A stretch of 54,226 nt of DNA from Bacteroidaceae bacterium (GTDB taxonomy: Bacteria > Bacteroidota > Bacteroidia > Bacteroidales > Bacteroidaceae): NCBI GenBank assembly GCA_024401165.1, contig JAKSLN010000003.1, positions 1 to 54,226 of the forward strand, read 5' to 3'. Positions within the stretch are counted from its first letter, which is position 1; each line of letters starts with the position of its first letter. The position numbers were made by a program, and so were the translations under genes. Below the pieces are notes generated by a model that searched no databases, was not told the origin of the DNA, and saw only the letters and a program-made list of their open reading frames with translations. This document shows positions 34,650 through 44,217 of this stretch, piece after piece.

Positions 34650-36137
34650 ATGCAAAAGATCATTGAAATAAAAGATGGAGTTACACGCCATCCAGACTAC
34701 AGAATGGCGCAACCCGTCAACCTGACAATAAACGAGGGAGAACAGATTGCCATCGTTGGTGAGAATGCAGCGGGCAAATCACGTTTAGTAGACATTATCA
34801 CAGGAAAGTATCCTTTGTTACTCAACGAGGTACACTACGATTTTTCGCCGTCAGAAAAGAAAATGATTAGCGAAAACATCAAGTATATCACGTTCAGAGA
34901 TTCTTATGGCGACAGCGATTCATCCTACTATTACCAGCAACGCTGGAACCAGCATGACATCGATGAAAACACGCCGACCGCAGGTCAACTGCTCAACCAG
35001 ACATGCGAAGTACAACACACTGACGAGGCACTCCGCAAGCACCTTTTCGAAATGTTTCAACTTGAGCCATTGCTCGACAAATATATCATAACGCTTTCTA
35101 GCGGCGAACTTAGAAAGTTCCAGTTAACGAGGACACTGCTTTCTGGTCCGCGAGTCCTCATCATGGACAACCCTTTCATTGGACTGGATGCAGGAACACG
35201 CGATTTGCTTCGCGACCTACTTGAGAGGTTGATTAAAGAGTCAAAACTTCTTGTTATACTGATTCTCAGCAAGACAGATAACATTCCCGACTTCATCACT
35301 CACGTACTGCCCGTTGAGGATTGCATCTTGAAAGAGAAACAAACTCGCAGTTCTTACCTTGAAGAACAGAGCAGAAAAGTTCAGTCGGGACTCTCACAAG
35401 AACTTAAAGAATGGATTCTGAATCTGCCCTCAAAAGACATAACAAAAGAACCATTTTACCCACAAGAAGGAGGAGAAATCCTAAAATTCAACAACGTTAG
35501 CATAAAGTATGGAACAAGAACCATACTGAACGAACTAAACTGGACAGTATGTGAAGGAGAGCGATGGGCGCTGAAAGGCCAAAACGGTTGTGGAAAATCG
35601 ACACTCCTGAGCTTAGTGTGTGCGGATAATCCACAAAGCTATGCTTGTGACATCAGACTCTTTGGTCACCAAAGAGGAACAGGAGAAAGTATCTGGGAGA
35701 TAAAAAGACACATTGGATATGTCAGTCCTGAGATGCATCGAGCCTATCTTAAAGACTTGCCCGCTATTGACATTGTAGCCAGTGGATTAAGCGATTCGGT
35801 CGGCCTTTACACACGTCCTCGTCCTGAGCAACGAACCATATGTGAAGACTGGATGCGAGTCTTTGGTATAGAGCAACTCGCTTCGCGTACTTTCCTCAAA
35901 CTTTCAAGCGGCGAACAACGACTGTGCTTGCTTGCTCGAGCATTTGTCAAGGATCCAGAACTATTGATTTTGGATGAACCTTTACACGGATTGGATTTGC
36001 CTAACCGCAAAAAAGTCAAGGAAATAATCAACACCTTCTGTCAAAGACCCAACAAGACTATGGTTATGGTTACGCACTACGAAGAAGAACTACCACCGTG
36101 CATATCGCAACATCTTACACTCAAAAAGAACATATAA
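34650..36137 (+). CDS. Double ATP-binding cassette protein (ModF/PhrA-like)
   Basis: A 495-aa cytosolic protein with two ABC domains in one chain and no membrane segment. Domain 1 (about 1-230) shows GENAAGKSRL, the signature LSSGELRKFQL and VLIMDNPFIGLD; domain 2 (about 265-490) shows GQNGCGKSTLL, LSSGEQRLCLLAR and LLILDEPLHGLD. This architecture fits ModF/PhrA-type proteins, whose role is poorly defined, rather than a transporter ATPase. Walker B of domain 1 ends in Asn (MDN), so the catalytic Glu is missing and that site may only bind ATP. The start is the ATG at 34650. Confidence 0.88.
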   Translation: MQKIIEIKDGVTRHPDYRMAQPVNLTINEGEQIAIVGENAAGKSRLVDIITGKYPLLLNEVHYDFSPSEKKMISENIKYITFRDSYGDSDSSYYYQQRWNQHDIDENTPTAGQLLNQTCEVQHTDEALRKHLFEMFQLEPLLDKYIITLSSGELRKFQLTRTLLSGPRVLIMDNPFIGLDAGTRDLLRDLLERLIKESKLLVILILSKTDNIPDFITHVLPVEDCILKEKQTRSSYLEEQSRKVQSGLSQELKEWILNLPSKDITKEPFYPQEGGEILKFNNVSIKYGTRTILNELNWTVCEGERWALKGQNGCGKSTLLSLVCADNPQSYACDIRLFGHQRGTGESIWEIKRHIGYVSPEMHRAYLKDLPAIDIVASGLSDSVGLYTRPRPEQRTICEDWMRVFGIEQLASRTFLKLSSGEQRLCLLARAFVKDPELLILDEPLHGLDLPNRKKVKEIINTFCQRPNKTMVMVTHYEEELPPCISQHLTLKKNI

Positions 36138-36147
36138 AACGAAAAAG

Positions 36148-36178
36148 AAATGTGGATTTGATAGCAAAATCCACATTT
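36148..36178 (+). terminator. Hairpin terminator after the ABC gene
   Basis: AAATGTGGATTT (36148-36159) pairs with AAATCCACATTT (36167-36178) around the loop GATAGCA, followed by TTCTTTC. Confidence 0.85.
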
Positions 36179-36215
36179 TTCTTTCAATTTATTTCCCCAA
36201 ATTAACATTTCTTTG

Positions 36216-36223
36216 TAACTTTG
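36216..36223 (+). promoter_or_regulatory. -7 box TAACTTTG for the his operon
   Basis: A TAnnTTTG match 61 nt before the hisH ATG. Confidence 0.65.
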
Positions 36224-36235
36224 CGCAACTTTTCA

Positions 36236-36249
36236 CGTATGCGCATACG
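36236..36249. promoter_or_regulatory. 14-bp palindrome at the start of the his transcript
   Basis: CGTATGCGCATACG is a perfect palindrome beginning 12 nt after the -7 box, at about +6 of the predicted mRNA. It could be an operator for the his-lys gene run or a 5' hairpin. No regulator gene is adjacent. Confidence 0.45.
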
Positions 36250-36284
36250 CGCCTTCAAATAGGTAGAACGCAAAAGAGTAGATA

Positions 36285-36875
36285 ATGAACGTAGCAATCG
36301 TCAAATATAACGCAGGTAACATCTATTCGGTCATACATGCTTTAACTCGTTTGGGAGTAGAGCCACTACTTACGGATGACCCCGAAAAACTAATGGCTGC
36401 AGATAAGGTTCTTTTTCCCGGACAGGGAGAAGCAAGCAATGCAATGCAGTACTTGCGTGAACACAAACTTGACCAAGTTATCCGCGACTTAAAACAACCG
36501 ATTCTTGGCATATGTATTGGCCAGCAGTTGATGTGTCGACACAGCGAAGAAGGAAATGTAGATTGTCTTGGGATTTTTGACGTGGACGTTAAACGGTTTC
36601 TCCCACAAAAACATGAAGACAAAGTCCCCCACATGGGTTGGAATACATTAGAAGAAACCAAGAGTCATATTTTTAACGGATTCTGCGGTGGAGAGTATGC
36701 CTATTTCGTGCATAGCTACTATGTTCCTATTTGTCCCGACACAGCAGCAGTAACCAATTACATACAGCCCTTTAGTGCTGCCATGCATAAAAACAACTTT
36801 TATGCCACACAATTCCATCCGGAAAAAAGTGGTGCAGTAGGTGAACGCATACTAAAAAACTTTTTGGAATTATGA
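36285..36875 (+). CDS. hisH: Imidazole glycerol phosphate synthase glutaminase subunit HisH
   Basis: A 196-aa class I glutamine amidotransferase. The nucleophile cysteine is in GICIGQQLM, and the His-Glu pair is in ATQFHPEKSG. It supplies ammonia to HisF in step 5 of histidine synthesis. It is the first gene of a run and ends 4 nt into hisA. The expected partner hisF lies two genes downstream. Confidence 0.96.
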   Translation: MNVAIVKYNAGNIYSVIHALTRLGVEPLLTDDPEKLMAADKVLFPGQGEASNAMQYLREHKLDQVIRDLKQPILGICIGQQLMCRHSEEGNVDCLGIFDVDVKRFLPQKHEDKVPHMGWNTLEETKSHIFNGFCGGEYAYFVHSYYVPICPDTAAVTNYIQPFSAAMHKNNFYATQFHPEKSGAVGERILKNFLEL

Positions 36876-37597
36876 TTGAGCTTATCCCCGCAATTGACAT
36901 AATAGACGGAAAATGCGTACGCCTCACAAAAGGTGACTACGATACCAAAAAGGTTTATAACGAAGATCCCGCCAGTGTTGCCAAGGAATTTGAGCAATAC
37001 GGCATCAAGAGACTTCATGTTGTAGACCTGGATGGCGCAAGAAGCAAACACATCGTAAACGATAAGGTTCTGCGCAGGATAACCGAGGAGACACAACTCA
37101 CGGTAGACTTTGGAGGTGGCATCAAAACGGATGACGACATCGAAAAAGCATTTGCTGCCGGAGCAAAGATGGTTACCATCGGAAGTATCGCCGTAACAGA
37201 TCCTGAGCGCAGTTTCGAATGGCTGCACAAATATGGTGCAGACTCCATAGTTCTAGGTGCAGATGTCCGTAACGGGAAAATAAGCATCAATGGATGGAAA
37301 GAGGATAGTTCAGAAGATTTGATTCCTTTTTTGGAGAAATACCTTAACGAAGGAATAAAAAATGTTCTTTGCACAGAGATAAGCAAAGATGGAATGCTGC
37401 AGGGTCCCGCCATCGAACTATACAAAGAAGTGATGAAGGCCTACCCTAACTGCCATCTCATTGCGAGCGGAGGGGTTAGCAGCATTGAAGACATAAAGAA
37501 CTTGGAAGCAGCAGGCATTCCTGCCGTTGTATTTGGCAAAGCCATTTATGAAGGAAGGATTGACATGAAAGAACTCCAATTAATAAGCAACAAGTAA
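36872..37597 (+). CDS. hisA: ProFAR isomerase HisA
   Basis: A 241-aa (beta/alpha)8 barrel isomerising 5'-ProFAR. The general acid/base Asp residues are in IPAIDIIDGKCVRL (near 8) and VLGADVRNG (near 130). Phosphate-binding glycines are in GGIKTDDDI and ASGGVSSIEDI. Four nt overlap with hisH and a 3-nt gap to hisF indicate tight coupling. Confidence 0.96.
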   Translation: MIELIPAIDIIDGKCVRLTKGDYDTKKVYNEDPASVAKEFEQYGIKRLHVVDLDGARSKHIVNDKVLRRITEETQLTVDFGGGIKTDDDIEKAFAAGAKMVTIGSIAVTDPERSFEWLHKYGADSIVLGADVRNGKISINGWKEDSSEDLIPFLEKYLNEGIKNVLCTEISKDGMLQGPAIELYKEVMKAYPNCHLIASGGVSSIEDIKNLEAAGIPAVVFGKAIYEGRIDMKELQLISNK

Positions 37598-37600
37598 GCT

Positions 37601-38356
37601 ATGTTAGCAAAAAGAATCATACCTTGCCTCGATGTCAAAGATGGAATGACGGTCAAAGGCACCAACTTCGTCAACCTGCGTCAGGCTGGTGACCCAGTAG
37701 AACTTGGCCGCACATATAGCGAGCAGGGAGCTGACGAACTAGTCTTTCTTGACATTACAGCAAGCCATGAAGGAAGAAAAACATTCGCCGACATGGTACA
37801 GCGAGTTGCTGCAACACTTTCAATTCCTTTTACCGTAGGTGGTGGCATCAATGAACTGAAGGATGTAGATCGTCTATTGTCTGCAGGTGCCGATAAAGTG
37901 AGCATTAACAGTGCCGCAATACGTCGTCCAGAACTCATCGACGAGATTGCGAATCACTTTGGCAGTCAAGTATGTGTAGTTGCCATTGATGCCCGTATGG
38001 ATGAAAAAGGATGGACTTGTTATCTGAACGGCGGACGTATACCCACAGAAAGGAACCTCTTCGACTGGGCTAAAGAAGCCAATGACAGAGGGGCGGGAGA
38101 AATTCTTTTTACCTCGATGAATCACGATGGTGTTAAAACAGGATTTGCAAATGAGGCACTGGCACAATTGGCAGCAGACCTTACAATCCCAGTCATTGCA
38201 TCAGGCGGCGCTGGAGCAATGGAGCATTTTCGCGAAGCTTTTACTGAGGGCCATGCAGACGCAGCCCTCGCAGCAAGCGTTTTTCATTTCGGGGAAATCA
38301 AGATTCCTGAATTAAAGCAATACCTACAGGCGCAAAACATAATTGTTAGACAATAA
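37601..38356 (+). CDS. hisF: Imidazole glycerol phosphate synthase cyclase subunit HisF
   Basis: A 251-aa (beta/alpha)8 barrel, the partner of HisH. Catalytic Asp residues are in [11 protein letters not shown] (near 11) and VVAIDARMD (near 130); phosphate-site glycines are in VGGGINEL and [10 protein letters not shown]. It forms imidazole glycerol phosphate and AICAR. Length normal. Confidence 0.97.
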   Translation: MLAKRIIPCLDVKDGMTVKGTNFVNLRQAGDPVELGRTYSEQGADELVFLDITASHEGRKTFADMVQRVAATLSIPFTVGGGINELKDVDRLLSAGADKVSINSAAIRRPELIDEIANHFGSQVCVVAIDARMDEKGWTCYLNGGRIPTERNLFDWAKEANDRGAGEILFTSMNHDGVKTGFANEALAQLAADLTIPVIASGGAGAMEHFREAFTEGHADAALAASVFHFGEIKIPELKQYLQAQNIIVRQ

Positions 38357-38387
38357 AAGCAAGAAACATAGAAAATTATACTATAAA

Positions 38388-39002
38388 ATGGAAATCGATT
38401 TCGAAAAAGCAGGCGGACTTGTTCCTGCCATCATCCAGGATGCCAATACACAGAAAGTATTGATGCTGGGTTACATGAACGAAGAGGCCTTCAAGAAGAC
38501 AGAAGAAACTGGTTTAGTAACTTTCTGGAGCAGAAGCCGCAATTGCCTTTGGACAAAAGGCGAAACAAGCAACAACTACCTTCACGTTGTAAGCATTAAA
38601 AACGACTGTGATAAAGATACGCTGCTGATTAAAGCTCATCCCGATGGTCCAACCTGCCACACCGGAACCGACACATGCTGGGGAGAGGAGAATACCCAAA
38701 ATCCCCTACTCTTTTTGACAGAGTTAAGCAACTTCATAGAAAAGCGTTATCAGGAAATGCCTGAAGGCAGTTATACAACCAGTCTTTTCAAAGACGGTTT
38801 GAATCGCATGGCTCAGAAAGTGGGTGAAGAAGCGCTGGAATTAGTCATCGAAGCCACAAACGGAACGAACGACAGACTGATCTATGAAGGTTCAGACATG
38901 CTTTATCATCTCATCGTATTGTTGACCAGTAAAGGAATGAGAATTGAAGATATGGCACGCGAACTAATGGAACGTCATAATCCTGGTTGGAAGAAACACT
39001 AA
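38388..39002 (+). CDS. hisIE: Bifunctional PR-AMP cyclohydrolase / PR-ATP pyrophosphatase HisIE
   Basis: A 204-aa fusion. The N-terminal cyclohydrolase domain (about 1-105) has TFWSRSRNCLWTKGETS and the zinc motif CHTGTDTCW. The C-terminal MazG-like pyrophosphatase (about 112-200) has KVGEEALELVIEA. It catalyses steps 2 and 3 of histidine synthesis. The ATG at 38388 is used since the upstream in-frame start at 38343 lies inside hisF. Confidence 0.95.
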   Translation: MEIDFEKAGGLVPAIIQDANTQKVLMLGYMNEEAFKKTEETGLVTFWSRSRNCLWTKGETSNNYLHVVSIKNDCDKDTLLIKAHPDGPTCHTGTDTCWGEENTQNPLLFLTELSNFIEKRYQEMPEGSYTTSLFKDGLNRMAQKVGEEALELVIEATNGTNDRLIYEGSDMLYHLIVLLTSKGMRIEDMARELMERHNPGWKKH

Positions 39003-39007
39003 ATCAA

Positions 39008-39745
39008 ATGATAACCATTGATTATCACAATATTGATATCTATCAGGAAGAGCATCTCGTCCTAAAAAATGCCACCTTCCAGGCTCACGAAGGAGAATTA
39101 ATCTACATTGTGGGACCTGTTGGTAGTGGAAAAACGTCATTGCTCCGCACCATCTATGGAGAATTGACTCCCGCTGATGGAAACGCCGAGGTAATGGGGT
39201 TCGACATGCTCACGATTCGCGCTAACAAACTACCCACTTTGCGGAAGCAGATAGGCATCGTATTTCAAGATTTCCAATTATTGCCAGACAGAACAATAAA
39301 AGAAAATCTGGACTTTGTCCTACGCGCAACCAACTGGAAGAGAAAAGACGAAAGATCCCGACGGATAATTGAAGTTTTGGAAGAAGTAGGTTTGCCAGAC
39401 AAGACCAACCATAGACCTTATGAACTTTCTGGCGGTGAACAACAACGCATCTGTATCGCTCGAGCAATATTAAACAAGCCAAAACTGATCCTTGCAGACG
39501 AACCGACAGGCAATCTTGACACTGATAATGGAAGGAGTATCATCCATATTCTGAATAAGATCAGAGAAGAAGGGGCCACCGTTATTATAACAACGCACAA
39601 TATGGCATGGCTCGAGGAGATGCCAGGCACAGTATACCGCTGCGAAGGAGGCCAGTTAATCTGTGAACAAGAACGCATCCCTGCTATCTCACAGGAAAAG
39701 ATGGCTATCAGCGATGCCATCGTAGATGACCCTACTAATGAATAA
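39008..39745 (+). CDS. ftsE: FtsE-like cell-division ATP-binding protein
   Basis: A 245-aa ABC ATPase: Walker [12 protein letters not shown], signature [17 protein letters not shown], Walker [13 protein letters not shown], and H-loop TTHNM. It looks most like FtsE, which with the membrane protein FtsX activates septal wall hydrolases. No ftsX is in the window; if it exists, it is elsewhere. It lies 5 nt after hisIE and 19 nt before lysC. The start at 39008 is preferred; upstream in-frame extension lies within hisIE. Confidence 0.85.
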   Translation: MITIDYHNIDIYQEEHLVLKNATFQAHEGELIYIVGPVGSGKTSLLRTIYGELTPADGNAEVMGFDMLTIRANKLPTLRKQIGIVFQDFQLLPDRTIKENLDFVLRATNWKRKDERSRRIIEVLEEVGLPDKTNHRPYELSGGEQQRICIARAILNKPKLILADEPTGNLDTDNGRSIIHILNKIREEGATVIITTHNMAWLEEMPGTVYRCEGGQLICEQERIPAISQEKMAISDAIVDDPTNE

Positions 39746-39764
39746 CAAATAAAAAGACATAGAA

Positions 39765-41084
39765 ATGAAAGTAATGAAATTCGGCGGCACATCCGTCGGA
39801 ACCCCACAGCGAATGAAGGATGTTTCAAAGCTCGTAACACGCAACGACGAGACTAACTTTGTTGTACTCTCTGCCATGAGCGGAACGACAAATTCACTCG
39901 TTGAAATTAGCGACTACCTGTACAAGAAGAATCCAGAGGGTGCAAACACAATCATCAACCAGCTGGAGCAAAAGTACATGGGTCATTGCGAGGAGCTTTA
40001 TTCAACTGACGAATATAAAGAGAAAACAAAAAAATTCTTGCGTGAAGAGTTCAATTATCTTCGTTCCTTCACCAAGATTCTCTTCACCAGCTTCGAGGAA
40101 AAAGTAATTTTAGCTCAAGGTGAAATCATGAGCACCAACATGGTTACCAACTATTTGCTTGAGACTGGAGTTAAAGCAATTCTATTGTCTGCACTTGACT
40201 TTGTTCGTACAGACAAAAATGCAGAACCAGACTTTAATTACATTCGCGAACACGCATCGAAGCTCATCAAAGAGAATCCCGACTACCAGATTTACATAAC
40301 ACAGGGATTCATTTGCCGTAATGCTTATGGCGAAATTGACAACTTGTTGCGTGGTGGTAGCGATTATACTGCTTGCCTCATTGGCGCAGCATTGCAAAGC
40401 GAAGAGATACAGATCTGGACCGACATTGATGGTATGCACAATAATGACCCGAGAGTTGTAGACCATACTGCTCCCGTACCTCAGCTCTACTTTGAAGAAG
40501 CAGCAGAATTAGCATACTTTGGTGCCAAGATCCTCCACCCAACTTGTATTCAGCCGGCAAAATTTGCAGGAGTTCCTGTACGTTTGCTCAACACTATGGA
40601 TCCCTCTGCACCTGGCACCATCATCAATAACGAAATGCAGCACGGCACGATCAAGGCAGTTGCTGCAAAAGATGGTATCACTTGCATTCAGATTCAATCA
40701 AGTCGTATGCTTTTGGCCCATGGATTCCTTCGCAAAGTCTTTGAGATTTTCGAAAGCTACAAAACCAGCATTGACATGGTATGCACCAGCGAAGTTGGAG
40801 TTAGCGTAACCATTGACAACCGCAGCCACTTAGCCGACATTCTTGACGAGCTGAAGCAATATGGAACAGTTCGAGTAGAAGATGACATGTGCATTATTTG
40901 TGTTGTTGGCGACCTTGACACCGATAATGTCGGATTTGAGACTTTAGCATGCGAGGCACTTAAGAAGATTCCTGTACGCATGATTAGCTATGGTGGTAGC
41001 AACCACAATATTTCATTCCTGGTTCGCAAGAACGACAAGACAGCAACACTGCAAGCATTGAGCGACACCTTATTTAATAAATAA
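39765..41084 (+). CDS. lysC: Aspartate kinase
   Basis: A 439-aa monofunctional aspartokinase. The N terminus [16 protein letters not shown] carries the nucleotide motif. The kinase domain extends to about 290 ([14 protein letters not shown]), followed by two ACT-type regulatory domains (about 300-439). It is the first step of the lysine, methionine and threonine branch. It is followed by lysA after 10 nt, suggesting dedication to lysine and diaminopimelate. Confidence 0.95.
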   Translation: MKVMKFGGTSVGTPQRMKDVSKLVTRNDETNFVVLSAMSGTTNSLVEISDYLYKKNPEGANTIINQLEQKYMGHCEELYSTDEYKEKTKKFLREEFNYLRSFTKILFTSFEEKVILAQGEIMSTNMVTNYLLETGVKAILLSALDFVRTDKNAEPDFNYIREHASKLIKENPDYQIYITQGFICRNAYGEIDNLLRGGSDYTACLIGAALQSEEIQIWTDIDGMHNNDPRVVDHTAPVPQLYFEEAAELAYFGAKILHPTCIQPAKFAGVPVRLLNTMDPSAPGTIINNEMQHGTIKAVAAKDGITCIQIQSSRMLLAHGFLRKVFEIFESYKTSIDMVCTSEVGVSVTIDNRSHLADILDELKQYGTVRVEDDMCIICVVGDLDTDNVGFETLACEALKKIPVRMISYGGSNHNISFLVRKNDKTATLQALSDTLFNK

Positions 41085-41094
41085 GACTAAGACT

Positions 41095-42237
41095 ATGAGT
41101 TTCCCTATAGAAAGGTTTAAAGAGATACGCACTCCGTTCTACTATTACGACACGGCGCTGCTGGACGCAACACTTGAGGCCATCAAGCAGGAATTAATCC
41201 CTAATTACCACATGCACTACGCTGTAAAAGCATGTACCAATCCTATTGTCTTGAAGCACATTGCAAAGGCTGGATTTGGATGCGACTGCGTTAGTGGTGG
41301 TGAAATCCAAGCATGCCTTGAGGCAGGTTTCAATGCAGAAGATATTGTTTTTGCAGGTGTAGGAAAAAGCGATTGGGAGATTGAATTAGGACTTGAAGCA
41401 GGAATTGGCTTTTTCAATGTAGAGAGTATTCCTGAACTCGAAGTAATAAATGAGATGGCAAAGGAAAGAGGAAAGATCGCCCGCGTATCATTCCGCATCA
41501 ATCCCAATGTAGGAGCCCATACTCACGCGAATATCACGACAGGTCTTGCCGAAAACAAATTCGGAATTGCCATGGAGGATATGGAAAAGGTTATCCGTAT
41601 TGCTCAAGAAATGCAGAATGTTGAATTTGTAGGCCTACACTTCCACATAGGAAGCCAGCTTCTTGTAATGGACGATTTTGCAGCACTTTGCGAGCGAATT
41701 AACGAATTACAGGAAAAACTCGACAAAGTCGGTATTGCAATACCTAACATTAATGTTGGAGGCGGTTTGGGTATCGACTATCAAAATCCCGACGGCAACC
41801 CCATTCCCAATTTTAAGGCATACTTCGACACTTACAAAAAGGGTATCCAACTGCGCGAAGGCCAGCAATTACACTTTGAGCTGGGACGTGCTGTTGTCGG
41901 TCAATGTGGTAGTCTTATCACAAAAGTACTCTTTGTGAAGCAAGGATCCGTTAAGCAATTTGCAATTGTTGATGCAGGATTTACAGACCTTATCCGTCCA
42001 GCTCTTTACGATGCTTTTCACTTTATCCAGAATTTGACTTCGCCGGATGCCCCCGTTGAAAAGTACGATGTTGTTGGTCCTATTTGCGAATCCAGCGACG
42101 TATTTATTAAGGACTACGATATGCCAAAGGTCCAGCGTGGAGATCTCATCGCTCTTCGATCGGCTGGAGCATATGGTGAAATCATGGCATCGCAATACAA
42201 TTGCCGCCAATTACCCAAGGGGTATGCAGATTTATAA
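41095..42237 (+). CDS. lysA: Diaminopimelate decarboxylase
   Basis: A 380-aa PLP enzyme of the fold III group. The PLP lysine is in HYAVKACTNP (near residue 42), the cofactor phosphate loop in NVGGGLGIDYQ and GPICESSDVF, and HFHIGSQ near 180 is a family motif. It converts meso-diaminopimelate to lysine. The gap to lysC is 10 nt. Confidence 0.94.
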   Translation: MSFPIERFKEIRTPFYYYDTALLDATLEAIKQELIPNYHMHYAVKACTNPIVLKHIAKAGFGCDCVSGGEIQACLEAGFNAEDIVFAGVGKSDWEIELGLEAGIGFFNVESIPELEVINEMAKERGKIARVSFRINPNVGAHTHANITTGLAENKFGIAMEDMEKVIRIAQEMQNVEFVGLHFHIGSQLLVMDDFAALCERINELQEKLDKVGIAIPNINVGGGLGIDYQNPDGNPIPNFKAYFDTYKKGIQLREGQQLHFELGRAVVGQCGSLITKVLFVKQGSVKQFAIVDAGFTDLIRPALYDAFHFIQNLTSPDAPVEKYDVVGPICESSDVFIKDYDMPKVQRGDLIALRSAGAYGEIMASQYNCRQLPKGYADL

Positions 42238-42263
42238 ATAAGGTATAAGAACAACACGTTGTG

Positions 42264-43454
42264 ATGATGGAGTTTGTTGATCTAGACATTGTAACAATAA
42301 CTAGATGCTTATATATCACTTGTGGCGTAGTATGGATTCTTTCCATACTACGCTGCTTGGCATATCGACATTTAGCCAATATTGTCGAGAAATCGCGCAT
42401 GCAATCCTGTCCAGACGACGAACTACCGGCGTTTACAGTCATCATAACATCTCATAATCAAAGCGACTGCCTAAAACGACATTTGCCGCTGATTATTACA
42501 CAAATATATCCCAATTTTGAAGTACTCGTCGTTGACATGAATTCAACGGACGATTCAGAGAAAGTCCTGGAGCAGTTGGAGGCAGAATATCCTAATTTAC
42601 GTCATACCTTTACACCATCAACAAGCCGTGACATCAGCACGCAAAGGCTTGCCATCACGTTAGGAATAAAAGGAGCATCAAACCCTTGGATTGTACTGAC
42701 CCAAGCTGACTGCTGTCCGATTTCACACTTATGGCTTCGCAGATTAGGAGAAAGCATCAAAGGTCACAGGTCTGCAGAAATCGCCTTAGGATACACAAGA
42801 TACAAAAAGGCAAAAGGCTATACTGAACAGAAAATGTATTTTTACCGTCTTTGGCAACAGATGAAGACGTTAAAGTACACTCCAAAGCATGGTATTTATC
42901 GATGTGATGGAACGAATATGGCCTACAAGAAAGACTTATTCCTTTCGCATCAAGGTTTTGCGTCACACTCTAATCTGCTCATGGGAGCAACGGACATTAT
43001 GGTCAACCAACAGAGCACAAAAGACAACTCTGTAGTTTGTGTTCATCCCGAAGCTATTGTGGAGCAACAAATGCCGGGGCACAAGCACTGGGTGCAAGAC
43101 CGACTATATTTTCAAGAGTCCAGGAGACACTTCAAAAACACATGGTTCTATCGCATGCGTTCTGCAGCAAGTATCATTTTGCATGCCTTGTTGATGCTAA
43201 CCCTGATTGCTAGCATCACAGTTGCCATCTTAAATGAAGAATACGTAATCGCTGGAGTCGCAGCATCACTTTGGGTAATCCATACCATAATTCAAGGATT
43301 ATCATTTAACACAACAGCCAAAGCGCTAAACAACCAAGGATATTCACATTTAAGGATTGGGTGGTTCATCCATTTGCTGCCCTTCTGGCATCTGCGTATC
43401 TGGTTACAATACACCTTTGGAAACAAACAAAAATACAGAAAAAAATACATCTAA
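42264..43454 (+). CDS. Membrane GT2-type glycosyltransferase
   Basis: A 396-aa protein with an N-terminal membrane segment (about 9-28), a GT-A domain (about 55-250) and two or three C-terminal membrane segments (about 305-345, 360-380). GT2 motifs are TVIITSHNQSDCL, VVDMNSTDDSE and the acidic LTQADCCP in place of a classical DXD. It follows lysA by 26 nt. Function in capsule or glycan assembly is probable, but donor and acceptor are unknown. The start could be 42264 or 42267. Confidence 0.82.
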   Translation: MMEFVDLDIVTITRCLYITCGVVWILSILRCLAYRHLANIVEKSRMQSCPDDELPAFTVIITSHNQSDCLKRHLPLIITQIYPNFEVLVVDMNSTDDSEKVLEQLEAEYPNLRHTFTPSTSRDISTQRLAITLGIKGASNPWIVLTQADCCPISHLWLRRLGESIKGHRSAEIALGYTRYKKAKGYTEQKMYFYRLWQQMKTLKYTPKHGIYRCDGTNMAYKKDLFLSHQGFASHSNLLMGATDIMVNQQSTKDNSVVCVHPEAIVEQQMPGHKHWVQDRLYFQESRRHFKNTWFYRMRSAASIILHALLMLTLIASITVAILNEEYVIAGVAASLWVIHTIIQGLSFNTTAKALNNQGYSHLRIGWFIHLLPFWHLRIWLQYTFGNKQKYRKKYI

Positions 43455-43470
43455 AACCTCGCAAAGAGAT

Positions 43471-44160
43471 ATGGAAAGTTTACCCTTTATAGCATGGTGT
43501 TTGGAGAATCTTAATCAATACTGGGTTATCATATTGTTGATGGCCATAGAAAGTAGTTTTATTCCATTCCCAAGCGAAATAGTAATTATACCCGCTGCCT
43601 ATCTGACAACGGCAACGGCCATGATGGGGGCAGCAGCCATCGGGACCACCATGCCAACCAGCGATCTAAATGTTTATTTAATCGTTTTGTCAGGAACCGT
43701 CGGTGCAATTCTTGGTGCACTTGTCAATTACGGGCTTTCCGTTTGGATCGGTCGTCCGCTCGTTTACAAATTTGCAAACAGTAGCGTTGGCCACATGTGT
43801 TTAATCAGTCAAGAGAAAGTAGAAAAAGCTGAGCAATACTTTGACAAGCATGGTGCTCTAGGAACATTCTTTGGTCGCCTTGTCCCCGCCGTTCGTCAGC
43901 TCATCTCGATTCCTGCAGGTCTAGCAAGAATGAACATTTTCAAGTTCATTGGTTTCACCGCCTTAGGATCAGGACTTTGGAATGGTATACTGGCATTTAT
44001 CGGTTGTTACCTGGCAACCATAGTATCATACGAACAACTGAATCAGAAAATAGAAGAATATAGCACCCCCCTTAAATGGACAATGATTGGAGTGGGCGTT
44101 CTCGTTGTGCTCTATCTCGTTTGGCAAGGTATGCGAGGAAGCAAAAAGCAGAACAATTAA
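43471..44160 (+). CDS. DedA-family membrane protein
   Basis: A 229-aa polytopic protein. The DedA signature region shows ESSFIPFPSEIVIIPAAYL, GRLVPAVRQLISIPAGLARM and a final membrane segment (about 200-220). DedA proteins are half-transporters implicated in membrane lipid flipping and envelope fitness. The ATG at 43471 is used; a longer in-frame reading overlaps the preceding gene and has no homologous character. It closes the run that began at hisH. Confidence 0.88.
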   Translation: MESLPFIAWCLENLNQYWVIILLMAIESSFIPFPSEIVIIPAAYLTTATAMMGAAAIGTTMPTSDLNVYLIVLSGTVGAILGALVNYGLSVWIGRPLVYKFANSSVGHMCLISQEKVEKAEQYFDKHGALGTFFGRLVPAVRQLISIPAGLARMNIFKFIGFTALGSGLWNGILAFIGCYLATIVSYEQLNQKIEEYSTPLKWTMIGVGVLVVLYLVWQGMRGSKKQNN

Positions 44161-44217
44161 ACAAAACACACAAGATTTACAATTATCGCCACAAATTCAG
44201 ACCAGTCAACTTCCCAA

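Noticed and set aside
42264..43454. Possible fusion of the glycosyltransferase and DedA frames
   Set aside because: A separate in-frame ATG at 43471 gives the family start of DedA; the longer frame overlaps with no domain support.
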